Below are positions 14,624 through 15,935 of a DNA stretch of 15,935 nt, piece after piece; position 1 is the stretch's first letter, and every line of letters begins with the position of its first letter. Made by a program: the position numbers and the translations under genes. The DNA is from AC-32 sp049644305 (GTDB lineage: Bacteria > Actinomycetota > Thermoleophilia > Gaiellales > Gaiellaceae). The notes under the pieces were generated by a model, which ran no database searches, had not been told where the DNA came from, and worked only from the letters and a program-made list of their open reading frames with translations. The stretch lies in assembly GCA_049644305.1 (NCBI GenBank), contig JBARRQ010000166.1:1-15935 (forward strand), in the 5' to 3' direction.

Positions 14624-15775
14624 ATGTCCCGTTCCGTGATCGTCTCGGCCGTCCGCACGCCCTTCGGCAGGCTCGGTGGCGCCCTCGCCGGCTACGAGGC
14701 GACCCAGCTCGGCGCCTTGGCGATCAGGGCCGCCCTAGATCGCGCGGGCGTTGAGAACGAGGAGGTCGAGTACGCGGTCATGGGCCAGGTTTTGCAGGGC
14801 GGCGCGGGCCAGGCGCCGTCCCGGCAGGCGACGGTCGGCGCAGGTCTGCCTGTCGAGCTTCCTTCCGACACGGTCAACAAGGTCTGTGCCTCGTCGCTCC
14901 GGGCGGTAGAGATCGCCGACCAGATGATCCGCGCCGGCGACGTGCAGGTCGTCGTCGCCGGGGGGATGGAGTCGATGTCGAACGCGCCGTACGTCCTCAA
15001 GCAGGCGCGGTTCGGCTACCGCCTCGGAGACGGGACGCTGATCGACCTGATGACGCACGACGGTCTGATCTCGACGTTCGACAACCGCCACATGGTCGAG
15101 CAGGCCTCGTTTGTCTCGCGGGAGCTTGGAATCTCGCGTGAGGACCAGGATCGCTGGGCGCTGCGCTCCCACGAGCGCGCGGTCAAGGCGATGGACGAGG
15201 GCCGTTTCGAGGACGAGATCGTGCCGGTCGGCGACTTCGCGGTCGACGAGGGGCCTCGCCGCGACACGTCGATCGAGAAGCTCGCGAAGCTCAAGCCTGT
15301 GTTCGACCCGGAGGGGACGACGACCGCTGGGAACGCGCCCGGCGTCAACGACGGGGCCGGCGCGCTCGTGGTCACGAGCGAGGAGTTCGCCCGCAGGCGC
15401 GGGCTCGAGGTGCTGGCGACAGTCGTCTCGCAGGGCGCCGTCGCGGACGAGTTCGCCTACCTGGCACGCACACCGGCGAAGGCCGGAGCGATCGCGCTCG
15501 GGAAGGCCGGCAAGAAGATCGACGACGTCGAGCGCATCGAGGTCAACGAGGCGTTCTCGTCGGTCGTGCTCAACTCGGTTGCGATGCTAGGGGCGGATCC
15601 GGAGCGCGTGAACGTGAACGGCGGCGCAGTCGCCCTCGGCCACCCGATCGGCGCCTCCGGGGCCAGGATCCTCGCGACGATGATCCACGAGCTGCACCGC
15701 AACGGCGGCGGGCTCGGGCTCGCGGCGATCTGCTCCGGCGGCGGCCAGGGCGACGCGCTGCTCATAGAAGTGTGA
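14624..15775 (+). CDS. Thiolase (acetyl-CoA C-acetyltransferase)
   Basis: 383 residues from the ATG at 14624. An in-frame ATG at 14600 would add eight residues, but MSRSVIVSAVRTPFGRLGG is the standard family N-terminus. The nucleophilic Cys88 is in NKVCASSLRA. GMESMSNAPY follows the first half. GHPIGASGARI gives His340, and ICSGGGQGDA gives Cys370, completing the Cys-His-Cys triad. It condenses two acetyl-CoA, or cleaves 3-ketoacyl-CoA in beta-oxidation. Direction and chain length are not decidable, though length and motifs fit acetoacetyl-CoA thiolases. It is divergent from the trp operon, with 122 nt between the two ATGs (trpL and thiolase), which hold both promoters. Nothing ties it functionally to tryptophan synthesis. 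Confidence 0.95.
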   Translation: MSRSVIVSAVRTPFGRLGGALAGYEATQLGALAIRAALDRAGVENEEVEYAVMGQVLQGGAGQAPSRQATVGAGLPVELPSDTVNKVCASSLRAVEIADQMIRAGDVQVVVAGGMESMSNAPYVLKQARFGYRLGDGTLIDLMTHDGLISTFDNRHMVEQASFVSRELGISREDQDRWALRSHERAVKAMDEGRFEDEIVPVGDFAVDEGPRRDTSIEKLAKLKPVFDPEGTTTAGNAPGVNDGAGALVVTSEEFARRRGLEVLATVVSQGAVADEFAYLARTPAKAGAIALGKAGKKIDDVERIEVNEAFSSVVLNSVAMLGADPERVNVNGGAVALGHPIGASGARILATMIHELHRNGGGLGLAAICSGGGQGDALLIEV

Positions 15776-15918
15776 GTACCGATCCAACCGATGCAAGCGG
15801 GGGTCAGCCGGACGCCCGGGCCAAGCCCGGCCGTCCTCTGGGTCGGCGTCGCGAGCGACGCCTCGGTCGAGGTCTAGGAACGCAACAGGCCGGCATCGCG
15901 GGCGGCCGCAGGCTATAG
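15772..15918 (+). CDS. Possible small Arg-rich ORF overlapping the thiolase stop
   Basis: A 48-codon frame starts with a GTG that overlaps the thiolase TGA by 4 nt (GTGA) and ends at the TAG at 15916-15918. It begins VSTDPTDASGG and is followed by an Arg/Gly-rich stretch. The overlap start is the style used throughout the trp operon, but the composition is what GC-rich non-coding DNA also gives, and two hairpins lie inside or beside it. I do not recognise it. Confidence 0.2.
   Translation: MSTDPTDASGGQPDARAKPGRPLGRRRERRLGRGLGTQQAGIAGGRRL
15845..15862 (+). terminator. Hairpin downstream of the thiolase gene
   Basis: GGCGTCGC and GCGACGCC form an 8-bp inverted repeat with a 2-nt centre (practically 7 bp with a CGAG tetraloop), about 70 nt after the thiolase stop. 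There is no T tract. It may be a terminator of the GC-rich type. Confidence 0.4.
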
Positions 15919-15928
15919 GCCGATAGCC
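15911..15928. repeat. Small inverted repeat at the right edge
   Basis: GGCTAT (15911-15916) and ATAGCC (15923-15928) are separated by AGGCCG. It could be an operator or promoter-associated palindrome for a gene beyond the window. It overlaps a TAGCCT -10-like box at 15924-15929. Confidence 0.35.
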
Positions 15929-15935
15929 TCAGCGC

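Overview
The window is GC-rich (well above 60 percent by eye), with tightly packed genes, frequent GTG starts and many 1-4 nt stop/start overlaps. Several secreted proteins carry Ig-like or carboxypeptidase-regulatory-like domains of a kind I associate with Thermoleophilia (Gaiellales/Solirubrobacterales). I infer an actinomycetote close to that class. This rests on protein style; there is no rRNA or other phylogenetic marker here.

Left part (1-7071): mostly envelope and secreted proteins. In order: the start of a secreted protein that looks like a subtilase prodomain (minus, cut by the window edge); a divergent plus-strand trio of a secreted Ig-like protein, a zinc-ribbon protein with one membrane helix, and a secreted HExxH putative metallopeptidase; a convergent minus-strand pair of a BNR/Asp-box beta-propeller with a polyproline linker followed by an FAD-linked oxidase of the BBE type; a decayed fragment of an ABM-like monooxygenase; a 1-Cys (Prx6-type) peroxiredoxin with a strong ribosome binding site; two consecutive hairpins, one of them a 57-nt inverted repeat; and a small secreted Ig-like protein.

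Right part (7304-14538, minus strand): a compact tryptophan operon, read trpL-trpE-trpG-trpD-trpCF-trpB-amidase-trpA-NYN. It has its own promoter, a 21-residue leader peptide with three Trp codons and a terminator hairpin just before trpE, which is the layout of ribosome-mediated attenuation. All structural genes after trpE are joined by overlaps of 1, 4 or 10 nt. Two cistrons are not standard trp genes: an acetamidase/formamidase-family hydrolase between trpB and trpA, and a NYN-domain predicted ribonuclease after trpA. TrpC and TrpF are one fused, shortened protein.

Right edge (14611-15935): a thiolase (acetyl-CoA acetyltransferase) transcribed divergently from the trp operon, then a possible small overlapping ORF and two hairpins.

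The points that most deserve a second look are the amidase and NYN genes wired into the trp operon, the apparently leaderless trp leader peptide, a recurring -10-like box exactly 7 nt upstream of ATG, the reduced TrpF half, and the 57-nt inverted repeat whose mismatches are all G-U compatible on the plus strand. No mobile element, CRISPR array, tRNA or rRNA was seen.
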